In this document: piece by piece, positions 7,130 through 16,061 of the stretch
Layout of the letters: the number at the start of each line of letters is the position of its first letter
Numbering within the stretch: position 1 is the stretch's first letter
From: Sphingobacteriaceae bacterium
GTDB lineage: Bacteria; Bacteroidota; Bacteroidia; Sphingobacteriales; Sphingobacteriaceae
Assembly: GCA_029266635.1 (NCBI GenBank)
Contig: JAQSWM010000008.1
Location: 186,001 to 250,000 of the forward strand
Length of the DNA: 64,000 nt
Direction: 5' to 3'
Notes under the pieces: generated by a model
What the model was told of the DNA's origin: nothing
The model's input: the letters and a program-made list of their open reading frames with translations, nothing else
The model's database searches: none
Translations under genes and position numbers: made by a program

Positions 7130-8452
7130 ATGGATGATTTCATAGCGGCCAGGTCGCAGATGGCGCTTTCCCTCGGTTTTCACATTATATTTTCCTGCAT
7201 CGGTATGGTTATGCCGTTTTTCATGGCCACCTCCCACTACCTGTGGCTCCGCACCAAAAACCCGGTTTACATCAATATCACTAAAGCCTGGAGCAAAGGC
7301 GTGGCGATATTCTTCGCAACAGGAGCCGTCTCGGGCACTGTTCTCTCTTTTGAGCTGGGCTTGCTGTGGCCGAAATTTATGGAACATGCCGGCCCCATTT
7401 TCGGGATGCCATTTTCTCTGGAAGGAACCGCATTCTTCATCGAAGCCATTGCCCTCGGCTTCTTCCTCTACGGCTGGAACCGCTTTCACCCCTGGTTTCA
7501 CTGGTTTACGGGCATTGTTGTGGGCGTAAGCGGTTTGGCTTCCGGAATTTTAGTTGTTTCGGCCAACGGCTGGATGAACAGCCCTTCCGGATTCGATTAC
7601 CTGAACGGACAGTACCTGAACATTGATCCCATAAAGGCTCTTTTCAACGACGCGTGGTTCTCGCAGGCACTGCACATGTCGATAGCTGCTTTTGTGGCTA
7701 CAGGATTTGCCGTTGCGGGCATACATGCCTATATGATCCTGCGGAAAAGAGATGTCCGGTTTCACCTGACTGCTTTCAAAATCGCTGTGGTTTATGCTTC
7801 CATAGCCGCAATCCTGCAGCCTTTAAGCGGTGATCACTCCGCTAAGGACGTTGCTCACCGCCAGCCGGCGAAACTTGCTGCCATGGAGGCTCATTTCAAA
7901 ACCGGCAAAAGAGTGCCGCTGATAATCGGCGGATTACCCGATGCGCAAAACGAAAAGGTTGATTATGCCATCGAAATTCCAGGCGGGCTCAGCTTCATGA
8001 TCAACGGCGACTGGAACTCAGAAATCAAAGGGCTGGATCAGTTTGCTGAACAGGATCGACCTCCCGTCCTCATCACACACATCGCCTTCCAGATCATGGT
8101 TGGTTTGGGAATGTTTATGATGCTCTTAGGGATCTTTTATCTGTTTGTTGTCTGGAAGAAAAAGCGCTGGATTGAGCAAAAATGGCTGTTGTGGCTTTTT
8201 ACGGCTGCAACGCCGATGGGCTTTATAGCTGTGGAAGCCGGCTGGACGGTGACCGAAGTCGGCAGGCAGCCCTGGATAATCTACGGCATCATGCGCACGG
8301 CCGACGCGGTGACTCCGATGCCGGGAATTGCCTATTCTTTTTATCTCTATACCGCAGTTTACATTTCCCTTTCGGTGATTGTAACTTTCCTTCTTTACCG
8401 CCAGATAAAGATGGTTGGAAAGCTCTACGGCACATCTGACGCTAATACCTGA
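7130..8452 (+). CDS. cydA: Cytochrome bd ubiquinol oxidase subunit I
   Basis: A 440-residue integral membrane protein with about nine hydrophobic segments. It has the N-terminal SRSQMALSLGFHIIFSCIG pattern carrying a haem-ligand His, and GRQPWIIYGIMRTADAVTP near residue 376. The periplasmic quinol-binding (Q) loop between about residues 230 and 320 is short, as in the CydA/CioA short-Q-loop group. With CydB it reduces O2 to water with quinol at high affinity, supporting microaerobic respiration and oxidative or nitrosative stress resistance. The cydB start lies 4 nt after the stop codon. Confidence 0.95.
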   Translation: MDDFIAARSQMALSLGFHIIFSCIGMVMPFFMATSHYLWLRTKNPVYINITKAWSKGVAIFFATGAVSGTVLSFELGLLWPKFMEHAGPIFGMPFSLEGTAFFIEAIALGFFLYGWNRFHPWFHWFTGIVVGVSGLASGILVVSANGWMNSPSGFDYLNGQYLNIDPIKALFNDAWFSQALHMSIAAFVATGFAVAGIHAYMILRKRDVRFHLTAFKIAVVYASIAAILQPLSGDHSAKDVAHRQPAKLAAMEAHFKTGKRVPLIIGGLPDAQNEKVDYAIEIPGGLSFMINGDWNSEIKGLDQFAEQDRPPVLITHIAFQIMVGLGMFMMLLGIFYLFVVWKKKRWIEQKWLLWLFTAATPMGFIAVEAGWTVTEVGRQPWIIYGIMRTADAVTPMPGIAYSFYLYTAVYISLSVIVTFLLYRQIKMVGKLYGTSDANT

Positions 8453-8456
8453 TTGC

Positions 8457-9473
8457 ATGCTCTACGTAGTAATTTTCTATTTGTGGGTCGCCATTCTGTT
8501 TTATCTCCTGTTTGCCGGCGCAGATTTCGGCGCAGGCATTATCGAACTTCTCACCTCCAAAAAGAACAGGAACAAAACCAAGCGCACCATGTACCGGGCG
8601 ATTGGCCCGATCTGGGAAGCCAATCATATGTGGCTCATCATTACCGTGGTTATACTCTTTGTAGGCTTCCCGAAAATTTATTCGGCCATGTCTGTTTACC
8701 TGCACATACCCTTAACCATCATGCTATTTGGTATCATTGCCAGAGGGACAGCCTTTACGTTCAGGCATTACGATGCTGTGGAAGACGAGATGCAGTTACT
8801 TTACAGCCGAATTTTTGAATTATCCAGTTTCGTTACTCCCCTGTTCCTGGGAATTATTGCGGGCAGTTCTGTGTCGGGGCATATCGACCCAAATGCCAAC
8901 ACTTTCGTGGATGCTTACATCTACAGCTGGCTTAACTGGTTTTCGGTAGCAGTGGGTTTGTTCACCGTGGCTATCTGCGGATTCCTTGCGGCGATTTACC
9001 TGATTGGCGAAGTTGCCGATGAGCACGAGAAATCCCGGTTTATCCAGAAAGCGAAGATGATGAACATTGCCGCCGTGATCTGCGGATCAATTGTTTTCAT
9101 GGCTGCTTATGCGGAAAATATTCCTTTAGCCGACTGGATGTTTGGCAACACGGTTGGCATTTCTGCAATAAGTGCAGCGACTGTTTCGCTCATTCTGCTT
9201 TGGTATTTTCTGTATAAAGGCAAAACGAGGATACTCCGCGTACTAGCCGGCTTCCAGGTGCTGATGATCTTAGGCGCCGCCACATTCCGGCACTTACCCA
9301 ACATCATTATTCTGAAGGGCGGAAGCTATCTGTCGTTGATAGAGCACAGCGGGCAGGAAAAAGCCATCAACGCACTTGGCTGGGCACTGTTAATAGGAAG
9401 TGTTTTTATCCTGCCGGCACTGTTTTATCTGATTTATAGTTTTCAGAAGAATTCGGTGAGGGCGAGTCTTTAG
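8457..9473 (+). CDS. cydB: Cytochrome bd ubiquinol oxidase subunit II
   Basis: A 338-residue membrane protein. The start at 8457 (MLYVVIFYLWVAILFYLL) is chosen over an in-frame upstream codon inside cydA because it gives the usual N-terminal helix. DFGAGIIELL near residue 22, GPIWEANHMWLI near 49 and the repeated hydrophobic helices are typical of CydB. It pairs with CydA in the two-subunit oxidase. No cydDC or cydX-like gene follows, although a very small CydX-type peptide would be hard to see. Confidence 0.95.
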   Translation: MLYVVIFYLWVAILFYLLFAGADFGAGIIELLTSKKNRNKTKRTMYRAIGPIWEANHMWLIITVVILFVGFPKIYSAMSVYLHIPLTIMLFGIIARGTAFTFRHYDAVEDEMQLLYSRIFELSSFVTPLFLGIIAGSSVSGHIDPNANTFVDAYIYSWLNWFSVAVGLFTVAICGFLAAIYLIGEVADEHEKSRFIQKAKMMNIAAVICGSIVFMAAYAENIPLADWMFGNTVGISAISAATVSLILLWYFLYKGKTRILRVLAGFQVLMILGAATFRHLPNIIILKGGSYLSLIEHSGQEKAINALGWALLIGSVFILPALFYLIYSFQKNSVRASL

Positions 9474-9561
9474 GTTTCTGCTGGTGCGGACGCCAACGGG
9501 GTTAGGTCTCATTTATGACTTTCTTCCCTCCCATAAAAAATTTATAAAAAAAGAGCATTGG

Positions 9562-10128
9562 ATGAACAACAGCAAATTAGATACTTCAACTAAGCATTTG
9601 CACCTCATTTTAGCAGAAGTTAATTCCATTCTTGTAGGGTTGGATCGAATGCCAAAAGGCAGTCCCCAACTTTACTTGCCTATAGTTAAATATTTGATAA
9701 TTAGATCCTGTGCTTTTTGGGACGAAGTAGAAAAACAATTTGTTAAAGAAGCTCAGAAAACTTCCGAATACCCTCAAGTGGAATTCATTGTAGAATTTTT
9801 GCTCAAAACGCGAGATGGTTTTTTCCCAGATTTAAGAAATATCAGAAACAATGTTTTTGCCCACAACTATAGAGTCAAATTAAAAAACTACTCATCTATC
9901 TTTGATTTAGAAACTAGTTATAAATTTCCCCGGTCAGCACCGGAATTAGCTGTAAATATCAAATTGATGGATATATTTTTAGCTGCCATGAAATATCTAT
10001 ACCCTAATATTCTTAATGTATATAGTGAGGAAATTCCAAGTTTGGGTTACGTTGGTACTGGAATTTCCGATAGTAACTATACACAAATTATTCAGGAAAT
10101 TGAAAACAAAGTTGATAGCTTTCTATAA
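9562..10128 (+). CDS. HEPN-like protein of unknown function
   Basis: A 188-residue, mostly helical protein. The start at 9562 (MNNSKLDTSTKHLHL) is preferred to an in-frame one at 9484. The segment DLRNIRNNVFAHNYR (about residues 97-111) contains an R-x4-6-H motif (RNNVFAH), the hallmark of HEPN-type RNA-cleaving or RNA-binding helical domains, including AbiU2-like proteins. Base composition is visibly more AT-rich than the preceding cydB, which suggests recent acquisition. No partner nucleotidyltransferase (MNT) gene is adjacent. HEPN membership is inferred from one motif. Confidence 0.5.
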   Translation: MNNSKLDTSTKHLHLILAEVNSILVGLDRMPKGSPQLYLPIVKYLIIRSCAFWDEVEKQFVKEAQKTSEYPQVEFIVEFLLKTRDGFFPDLRNIRNNVFAHNYRVKLKNYSSIFDLETSYKFPRSAPELAVNIKLMDIFLAAMKYLYPNILNVYSEEIPSLGYVGTGISDSNYTQIIQEIENKVDSFL

Positions 10129-10208
10129 AATAGCGCTAATTAATGCGGTCGCTGCTAGATAAATAACAAACGAACCAAACCAATAGCTTAATTGCTAAGC
10201 CGATTCAA

Positions 10209-10640
10209 TCACATTCTTCTATGATCTTTCTCATATATTTTCAAGTAGGTTTCGGCCATAACTAAAGCACTATAAATGTTCTTCGGCATTTCTCCCGCCT
10301 TTAATCGTTTGCAGGCAAGCTTTATCCTTTCAGGGGAGTATGGCAAATCGTCGCTATCGGATAATCTACTTAATCCTTGGAGACTATCGCAATAGCTTAT
10401 GACCACAGCCAGGTCCTCTTCTTCTTGACTTAGGCTTTTTTCGTTAAGTTCCTTCACTGGATTCTCGGGAACTTGCTCCAAAGCTAGAGTAGGAAAAATG
10501 CCGACGAGTGCCCCTAATAACACCGTTCCGGTGAAAAATCCAAAGCCAATGCTCAATATAATATTTAACCACTGAGCATAGAATAAGCTAAAACTTACTA
10601 TGACCAAAATAAGAACAAGGGTCTTATATATATTACTCAT
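10209..10640 (-). CDS. Small membrane protein of unknown function, 143 residues
   Basis: Two hydrophobic helices occupy about residues 5-25 and 28-55 (with FGFFTGTVLLGALVG), followed by a soluble acidic C-terminal domain of about 85 residues. I recognise no family. The gene is convergent with the HEPN-like gene, 80 nt apart, and shares its AT-rich composition. The two may belong to the same accessory insert. Confidence 0.6.
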   Translation of the reverse strand: MSNIYKTLVLILVIVSFSLFYAQWLNIILSIGFGFFTGTVLLGALVGIFPTLALEQVPENPVKELNEKSLSQEEEDLAVVISYCDSLQGLSRLSDSDDLPYSPERIKLACKRLKAGEMPKNIYSALVMAETYLKIYEKDHRRM

Positions 10641-10724
10641 AAATAAATTTGAAATTACATTATAAAAAGCTAATAGTCAAATCACTGAACTAACACCTAG
10701 CCTGGTCGTAGCTCCCGCTGGGCA

Positions 10725-11132
10725 TCAGAGAGACAACAGATACTGTTGAGTTCTCACCACCTCCCTAAACTCTCCATTCCCCTCTCCAACCCTGATCACT
10801 ACTTCCCTTAACCTCTCCACCGGCATCTCATTCACCAGCCGCACAAAATCCTTCTCCTCCTGCGTACCGGTTTTTTCGGCTATGCCGTACAGCACTGCCA
10901 CCACATGTTTGCAGAACTCAACTTCATGCGGGCAATCGCAATGGATTTGGGCAACTTCATCGTTTGTTATGGTTAGCTGTACGCGGTAATCCTCTTTGCC
11001 GCTAACGTCGGCAGACCAAATGCCGGGAGCAGATTCATTGAGGTTGCATACCAGCTCTTCTTCAAAATAGAAACGGCCTTTCTGGAGCTGTTTGGTTGGG
11101 AGTTGTTGTTCGAAACGGGAAAAAGAAATCAT
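10725..11132 (-). CDS. SWIM zinc-finger domain protein
   Basis: A 135-residue protein with the SWIM signature CxCx(6)CxH, seen as CDCPHEVEFCKHVVAVLY near residue 66, preceded by the QKGRFYFEEELV opening typical of SWIM modules. SWIM domains bind zinc and mediate nucleic-acid or protein contacts, often beside SWI/SNF helicases. Here the protein is free-standing and short, and no helicase is near. Whether it is a full protein or the remnant of a larger one cannot be decided. Confidence 0.75.
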   Translation of the reverse strand: MISFSRFEQQLPTKQLQKGRFYFEEELVCNLNESAPGIWSADVSGKEDYRVQLTITNDEVAQIHCDCPHEVEFCKHVVAVLYGIAEKTGTQEEKDFVRLVNEMPVERLREVVIRVGEGNGEFREVVRTQQYLLSL

Positions 11133-11381
11133 AGCTGTAAAGGTAGCGAAAGTGCAGATTTAACAGCATATTGCTTACAGCCCTTCCGTCCTCTTCTAAG
11201 CCAAAACTTACCCTCTATCCACTTGTATTGGGCAGGATTCCGGCAGCAGTTTCTCTAAATAAGCGGGGAACATGAGCAGCAAGCCGTTTAAAATTCTTAT
11301 ATTTGCCTGCAACTTATACCCCTGAGCGCCCTTATTCAGGTGCTTTTCACGCTAACAGAAGTTTCACTTAATTATTGATCT

Positions 11382-11570
11382 ATGGCAAAATCGCAGGCAA
11401 CATTCATGAAAAAGCAACTTGAAAAAACCCGCCAGAAGAAAAAAGAAGAGAAAGCGCAGCGCAAACAGGAACGTCAGGAAAATTCCACAGGCGGCGGCTT
11501 AGAAAATATGATGGCTTATGTGGATGAAAACGGAAACATTACGTCCACCCCGCCCGAGCAACGCAAATAA
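11382..11570 (+). CDS. Small, highly basic conserved protein, 62 residues
   Basis: MAKSQATFMKKQLEKTRQ is followed by a Lys/Arg/Glu-rich stretch and the tail MMAYVDENGNITSTPPEQ. This is a very characteristic Bacteroidota small protein, which I recall seeing in cold-shock gene contexts. It is probably unstructured and nucleic-acid-associated. TATATTTG at 11298-11305 may be its -7 element. No function is assigned. Confidence 0.7.
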   Translation: MAKSQATFMKKQLEKTRQKKKEEKAQRKQERQENSTGGGLENMMAYVDENGNITSTPPEQRK

Positions 11571-11642
11571 CCCTCTCCCCTGCCCGACTAATTCGGCCTT
11601 ATCCTGCTGCAAACCAATAACAAAAGTTACTGTTATGAGGGT

Positions 11643-11939
11643 GTGCAAGACGAAATATTCTTCTTACTTAAAAATCCAGACGACGATTGCCACGATGTGA
11701 TACGCATGCGTGACAGCAATCTGCGTATAAAGATTTTGTGTCTCAACGGTTCCAAATACTCTGAACCGACAGACAAGCTGGTATTCTACGGCAACAACAA
11801 GGGCGAGGTGCTGGCTTTTGAATCGGCAGACAATCAGAACAACTTCTATAAAATCCTTGATGCCATACGTTGGTACTCGCAATACATCGAGAATCCCACG
11901 ATGGAAATCCTTTCCCACGATCCGCGGGAAGATCTGTAG
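11643..11939 (+). CDS. Hypothetical protein, paralogue of the 31499-31816 protein
   Basis: A 98-residue protein starting at GTG 11643. That start aligns with the paralogue, which begins MNDVFLIAEDPENECRD, against MQDEIFFLLKNPDDDCHD here. Shared features are the P-x-x-x-C-x-D motif, LR-x4-CL, an FY-x-N-x-GE-x-LAFE core and the tail AIRWY-x2-YI-x-NP-x-MEIL-x2-DPR. No known domain was recognised. It is soluble and acidic. It lies between the small basic protein and the M1 peptidase, with no evident functional link. Confidence 0.7.
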   Translation: MQDEIFFLLKNPDDDCHDVIRMRDSNLRIKILCLNGSKYSEPTDKLVFYGNNKGEVLAFESADNQNNFYKILDAIRWYSQYIENPTMEILSHDPREDL

Positions 11940-12011
11940 TTTTTGTTAAGCCGGGATTTTTTTATCTTGCCCAATTCAGTTACAAGGATCAACCAATTAA
12001 AATCCAAATAC

Positions 12012-13895
12012 ATGATGTATCGTTTACTTCTTCTGCTGATTTTAGGCTTCGGCGCCACAGCCGTTAACGCTCAGGACTTATACAAACCACGCGATGTTGA
12101 ACAGGCCTACAAAAAAGGTACCCGATCGCTCGACGGCCGTCCAGGCAAGAACTACTGGCAGAACCGGGCACGCTATAACATCACCATCAGCGCCCGCCCG
12201 CCGGAGCGCACCATCCGAGGCACAGAAGAAATAACGTACTTCAATAACAGCCCCGACTCATTACGCACGCTCCTTTTCAGGCTCATCGTAAATATTCATA
12301 AGCCTACGGCTGTGCGCCTGAGCCCTGAGACCGAGGATTACATCACATCGGGCGTTCATATTGATTCGTTCGTGGTGAACGGGCAAACCCGCAAATGGGT
12401 AGAAAACCCCAATTACAATACCGTACAACCGGTGCGCCTGGCAAGAGCATTGGGGACTAAGGATTCGGTGCGCATGACTGTGAAGTGGCATTATGATGTA
12501 TCGGAGAAGAGCAACCGCGAAGGAATGATTGATTCTACGACTTACTTCCTGGCGTATTTCTATCCGCGAATTTCCGTGTACGATGATTACCAGGGCTGGG
12601 ACCGCACCGAGTTTAACGATGCTTTGGAGTTTTACAACGATTTCAACGATTACACTGTTAATGTGCAGGTGCCAAAAAATTACATCGTCTGGGGAACAGG
12701 CACTTTGTTGAATCCGGATGCTGTGCTTCAGCCTGCGTTTGCTTCAAAGTTTAAGCAATCGCTTACAAGCGATCAGATTTTGAAGATTGCCACACCGCAA
12801 GACCTGGAAGCAGAACGTGTGACTGCGCAAAACGCGATGAACACCTGGCGCTTCAAAGCCAATAACATCAGCGATATGGCGGTTGGGCTGAGCGACCATT
12901 TTGTGTGGGATGCATCCAGCGTGATTGTTGATCCGGCAACGGGGCGCAGGGCTTCTGTGCAGGCAGCTTATAACGATACCTCGGCAGATTACCACCACGT
13001 GGTGCGGTTTGCTAAGGAAGGGCTGAGGCTTCTTTCTACCACCTGGCCGGGAATCCCCTACCCTTTTGAAAAAACAACCATTTTCCAGGGATATGCCGGC
13101 ATGGAATACCCGATGATGGCGAACGACGAAACCTACGCTGATACGACTTTCTCCAAGTTTGTAGCCGAGCACGAAATTGCCCACAGCTACATGCCTTTCT
13201 ACATGGGCATCAATGAAACACGTTATGGCTTTATGGACGAGGGCTGGGCCACAACCTTCGAGCTGCTGCTCAACTACATCCACATGGGCAAGGAGAAGGC
13301 GGAAGAATTTTACAAGCAGTTCAGGGTCATGAGCTGGGTTCGTGATGCCTCGGCTAACGAAGATCTGCCTATCATCACACCGGGGCCAAACCTCAGCGGC
13401 GGCGGACTGGGAAATAACCAATACGGCAAACCATCCTTAGGTTATTTAGCTGTGAAAGATATGCTTGGCGATGCGCTCTTCAAGAAAGCGCTACACGAGT
13501 ACATGAACCGCTGGAACGGCAAACATCCATTGCCATGGGATTTCTTTTACAGCATGAACGCAGGCTCGGGCAAAAACCTGAACTGGTTCTGGAACAACTG
13601 GTTCTTCTCCAATTACTACATAGACCTTGCGGTGAAAGATGTGGCTAAATCTTCAGGCGGCTATAACGTTACCGTGAAAAACATCGGCGGTATGGCGGCA
13701 CCTTTTGATATGGTGATCACTTACATTGACAACAGTACCGACCGGCTGCATCAAACTGCCATGGTTTGGCAGGCAAATCAGAAACAAATTGCATTGCCGA
13801 TCAAAACCGGTAAGAAAGTAAAATCCGTTCAGTTAGATGGCGGCATTTTCATGGACGTGAACGTAGAAGACAATACCTGGCCTAAAGTCAAATAG
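12012..13895 (+). CDS. Secreted M1 family zinc metallopeptidase
   Basis: A 627-residue protein from the start at 12012. A Sec signal peptide (YRLLLLLILGFGATAVNAQ) supports that start over the longer frame. The zinc site is HEIAH near residue 386, with the third ligand Glu in the F-M-D-E-G-W sequence 18 residues later, which is the M1 spacing. The upstream GYAGMEYPMM replaces the classic GAMEN exopeptidase motif, as in other Bacteroidota M1 proteins. It likely trims peptides in the periplasm or at the cell surface. No lipobox and no C-terminal sorting domain are seen. Confidence 0.9.
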   Translation: MMYRLLLLLILGFGATAVNAQDLYKPRDVEQAYKKGTRSLDGRPGKNYWQNRARYNITISARPPERTIRGTEEITYFNNSPDSLRTLLFRLIVNIHKPTAVRLSPETEDYITSGVHIDSFVVNGQTRKWVENPNYNTVQPVRLARALGTKDSVRMTVKWHYDVSEKSNREGMIDSTTYFLAYFYPRISVYDDYQGWDRTEFNDALEFYNDFNDYTVNVQVPKNYIVWGTGTLLNPDAVLQPAFASKFKQSLTSDQILKIATPQDLEAERVTAQNAMNTWRFKANNISDMAVGLSDHFVWDASSVIVDPATGRRASVQAAYNDTSADYHHVVRFAKEGLRLLSTTWPGIPYPFEKTTIFQGYAGMEYPMMANDETYADTTFSKFVAEHEIAHSYMPFYMGINETRYGFMDEGWATTFELLLNYIHMGKEKAEEFYKQFRVMSWVRDASANEDLPIITPGPNLSGGGLGNNQYGKPSLGYLAVKDMLGDALFKKALHEYMNRWNGKHPLPWDFFYSMNAGSGKNLNWFWNNWFFSNYYIDLAVKDVAKSSGGYNVTVKNIGGMAAPFDMVITYIDNSTDRLHQTAMVWQANQKQIALPIKTGKKVKSVQLDGGIFMDVNVEDNTWPKVK

Positions 13896-13919
13896 CAATC
13901 ATTTCTAAACTGGATCAGT

Positions 13920-14351
13920 ATGACAGTAGAACCATTTGTAATTGAACGCAGCTTCAATGCACCTGCCGAGAAGATCTGGAAAGCCATCTCAGACAAGGAG
14001 CAAATGAAGCAGTGGTATTTCGATTTAAAGGAATTCGAGCCTAAAGAAGGTTTTCAATTCACTTTCGAAGGCGGCGATGGAACTAATACTTTTCTGCACC
14101 TCTGCGAAGTGCTGGAAGTGGAGCCAAACAAAAAGCTTCAACACAGCTGGAGGTATGATGGGTTTGAAGGAAACTCGTTTGTTACCTGGGAACTGTTGCC
14201 GGAGGGCGATGGCAAGACAAAAGTCCGTCTCACGCACGAGGGCTTGGAAACCTTCCCTGCCGACAACCCTTCTTTTGCCCGCTCAAATTTTGAGGCAGGC
14301 TGGACCGCGATAGTGGGCACAAACCTGGGCGAGTATTTGGCGAAGAGCTGA
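13920..14351 (+). CDS. SRPBCC (AHSA1-like) domain protein
   Basis: A 143-residue protein opening FVIERSFNAPAEKIWKAISD, followed by MKQWYFDLKEFEPKEG and a C-terminal helix with WTAIVGTNLGEYL. This is the START/Bet v1-like fold of the activator-of-Hsp90 AHSA1 group, a hydrophobic-ligand-binding domain. It starts 24 nt after the M1 peptidase gene, so the two may be co-transcribed. Ligand unknown. Confidence 0.85.
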   Translation: MTVEPFVIERSFNAPAEKIWKAISDKEQMKQWYFDLKEFEPKEGFQFTFEGGDGTNTFLHLCEVLEVEPNKKLQHSWRYDGFEGNSFVTWELLPEGDGKTKVRLTHEGLETFPADNPSFARSNFEAGWTAIVGTNLGEYLAKS

Positions 14352-14395
14352 TTGGTGTTATATCAGATTATTCTCGGCACAACAAACCGAAGGAT

Positions 14396-15892
14396 TTAAT
14401 ACGCCAACGCTTTGCCCATCCTTCTGTACAGAACGTTGTCTAACCGATAAACGTCAGTTACAACTTTCACCTGCCCGCTTTCATCCACAAATGCGGTTCT
14501 GTAATCTAAGTAAACCGGCACTTTGGGGCTCAACGGCACATCCCGCAAGGTTGGGTTAGCCTCGTTCATCTCACTCTGAATGGTGTTGAAGTTTTTGCCC
14601 TCACCGTACAAAGCACGGGCGAGTTCCATAGGCTGCTCCAAACGTACACAGCCGTGGCTTACCGCCCGCACATCCTGGTTGAAGGCTTGCTGGGCTGGCG
14701 TATCATGCAAATAAACCGCACTTGCATTCTTAAACTGGAATTTGATCCTGCCCAACGCGTTACCTTCGCCGGGTGCTTGTTTAAAAGAATAATCCGAAGC
14801 GTTGGCGGTTGTCCAATCTATGGCATCGGCGTCAACCAGATTACCAGATTTGTCAGAGATCTGGATGTTGCTGTTGGCGAGGTAATATGGATCTTCAGCT
14901 GCTTTCTTAGCAATTTCACCATTGGCAATACTTTCCGGGATATTCCATTCAGGGTTAACCTGGGCGTTGTAGATCTCGCTGTTTAGCTGAGGTGTGGTGT
15001 GATTGCGGGGCCGCACAGAGCCTTCGGACTCGTCGTAATCTGCATCGGCGTACTCCTGCTCAGGGCCCTTGCCCACACAAACTTTCATGGTAAGCCCTGT
15101 TTGGCCATTATCTACGTACTTCAGCATATAACTGGCGATGTTTACATAGACATACCGATCGCTTGAAGGCTTGTTCTGCCAGCGAAGCCGCTCCAGATTA
15201 AGTGCAATAGCCTTGCGCACTTCATCTGAGCCCTGCTTTTGTGCAAGAGCCTGCTGAAGCTTCAGATACTCCGGATATTTAGGTTGAATGCTGTCGAGGT
15301 AGCTTTTTAAATCACTTACCGCCAGAACGCTGTTGGTAAAAGCACTGTCGGGCTTAGCCGTTTTCATGTAATATCGGGCAAAAATTTTACGCGGATTAAC
15401 CATTCCGTATTTCATAATGGTGGCATATTTCACCAAAGAATTCGCGGTAAGCAACTCTATTTTGGCGATGGTTTGATATGCTTCAGCAACCGTTTGGATA
15501 CCTTTTTTATCATAAAGCTTGGCGATGAGTGGCTGTAGCTCCGAATAATTGAAGATCTCTGGATTCAAACCATGCGACGGTGCCTGCTGATATCGCTGCA
15601 GCAAAGTATTTAGTTGCTGATCTTTCGAAAAGTTGACAATAAAATATGGCTCGTACTCATTTTGCCGGTAAAAATTCTGGATCGCGGTGGAGTTGCTGAT
15701 GTTTTCCTTTTCAGCCTCAAGCATCTCGCGGAAAACTTTATAGTAAGCTGCCGAATCAACTTTCTTAAAAACTTTGTTTTTGGTTTCTTTAAACAGGATG
15801 GCTCCGATGTCAGATCTGGATTTCTTGCAAGACTGAAATGCAAATGCAAAAAGTGCCACAAAAAGCACTATTGGTTTCATATATTTTGTCAT
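14396..15892 (-). CDS. Lipoprotein L,D-transpeptidase (YkuD domain, YcbB/LdtD-like)
   Basis: About 498 residues. The start at 15892 or 15880 gives MKPIVLFVALFAFAFQSCKK, a lipoprotein signal with lipobox Cys. An N-terminal scaffold of about 250 residues precedes the catalytic domain, which has YLHDTPAQQAF and the active-site SHGCVRLEQP near residue 410. Such enzymes form 3-3 cross-links in peptidoglycan or attach lipoproteins, using the Cys of the SHGC motif. It is divergent from the histidine operon, whose promoter lies in the shared gap. Confidence 0.9.
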   Translation of the reverse strand: MTKYMKPIVLFVALFAFAFQSCKKSRSDIGAILFKETKNKVFKKVDSAAYYKVFREMLEAEKENISNSTAIQNFYRQNEYEPYFIVNFSKDQQLNTLLQRYQQAPSHGLNPEIFNYSELQPLIAKLYDKKGIQTVAEAYQTIAKIELLTANSLVKYATIMKYGMVNPRKIFARYYMKTAKPDSAFTNSVLAVSDLKSYLDSIQPKYPEYLKLQQALAQKQGSDEVRKAIALNLERLRWQNKPSSDRYVYVNIASYMLKYVDNGQTGLTMKVCVGKGPEQEYADADYDESEGSVRPRNHTTPQLNSEIYNAQVNPEWNIPESIANGEIAKKAAEDPYYLANSNIQISDKSGNLVDADAIDWTTANASDYSFKQAPGEGNALGRIKFQFKNASAVYLHDTPAQQAFNQDVRAVSHGCVRLEQPMELARALYGEGKNFNTIQSEMNEANPTLRDVPLSPKVPVYLDYRTAFVDESGQVKVVTDVYRLDNVLYRRMGKALAY

Positions 15893-15915
15893 CAACGAAA
15901 GATTACGGGTATATT

Positions 15916-15945
15916 TTTGTTTTCCGGGGCTTAAAAGTATATTTG
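15916..15945 (+). promoter_or_regulatory. Promoter of the histidine operon
   Basis: TTTG at 15916-15919 and TATATTTG at 15938-15945 are separated by 18 nt, an excellent match to the Bacteroidota housekeeping promoter. The predicted transcript start is near 15950, about 28 nt before the leader-peptide ATG. Confidence 0.75.
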
Positions 15946-15978
15946 CGCTCCCGATCATTAATCAGGAAACCAAATAAC

Positions 15979-16038
15979 ATGCCATTAGTTTTCACACATC
16001 ACATGCATTTCGATCATCACCCTTGTGGTGATAGATAG
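15979..16038 (+). CDS. hisL: Histidine operon leader peptide, 19 residues
   Basis: ATG at 15979 opens a 19-codon frame ending at TAG 16036-16038: MPLVFTHHMHFDHHPCGDR. Five of eight consecutive residues (7-14) are His. It lies between a strong promoter and hisG, as expected for a ribosome-mediated attenuator, in which stalling at His codons when charged tRNA-His is scarce changes downstream RNA folding. The symbol is assigned by position and composition. Confidence 0.8.
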   Translation: MPLVFTHHMHFDHHPCGDR

Positions 16039-16061
16039 ATTGTATGTTTCTACGTGAAACA
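16016..16061 (+). promoter_or_regulatory. Candidate his attenuator hairpins
   Basis: ATCACC (16016-16021) pairs with GGTGAT (16027-16032). This hairpin overlaps the last His codons, so a stalled ribosome would melt it. TGTTTC (16045-16050) pairs with GAAACA (16056-16061). No U-run follows the second hairpin, so a classical intrinsic terminator is not visible and the mechanism remains open. Confidence 0.5.
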
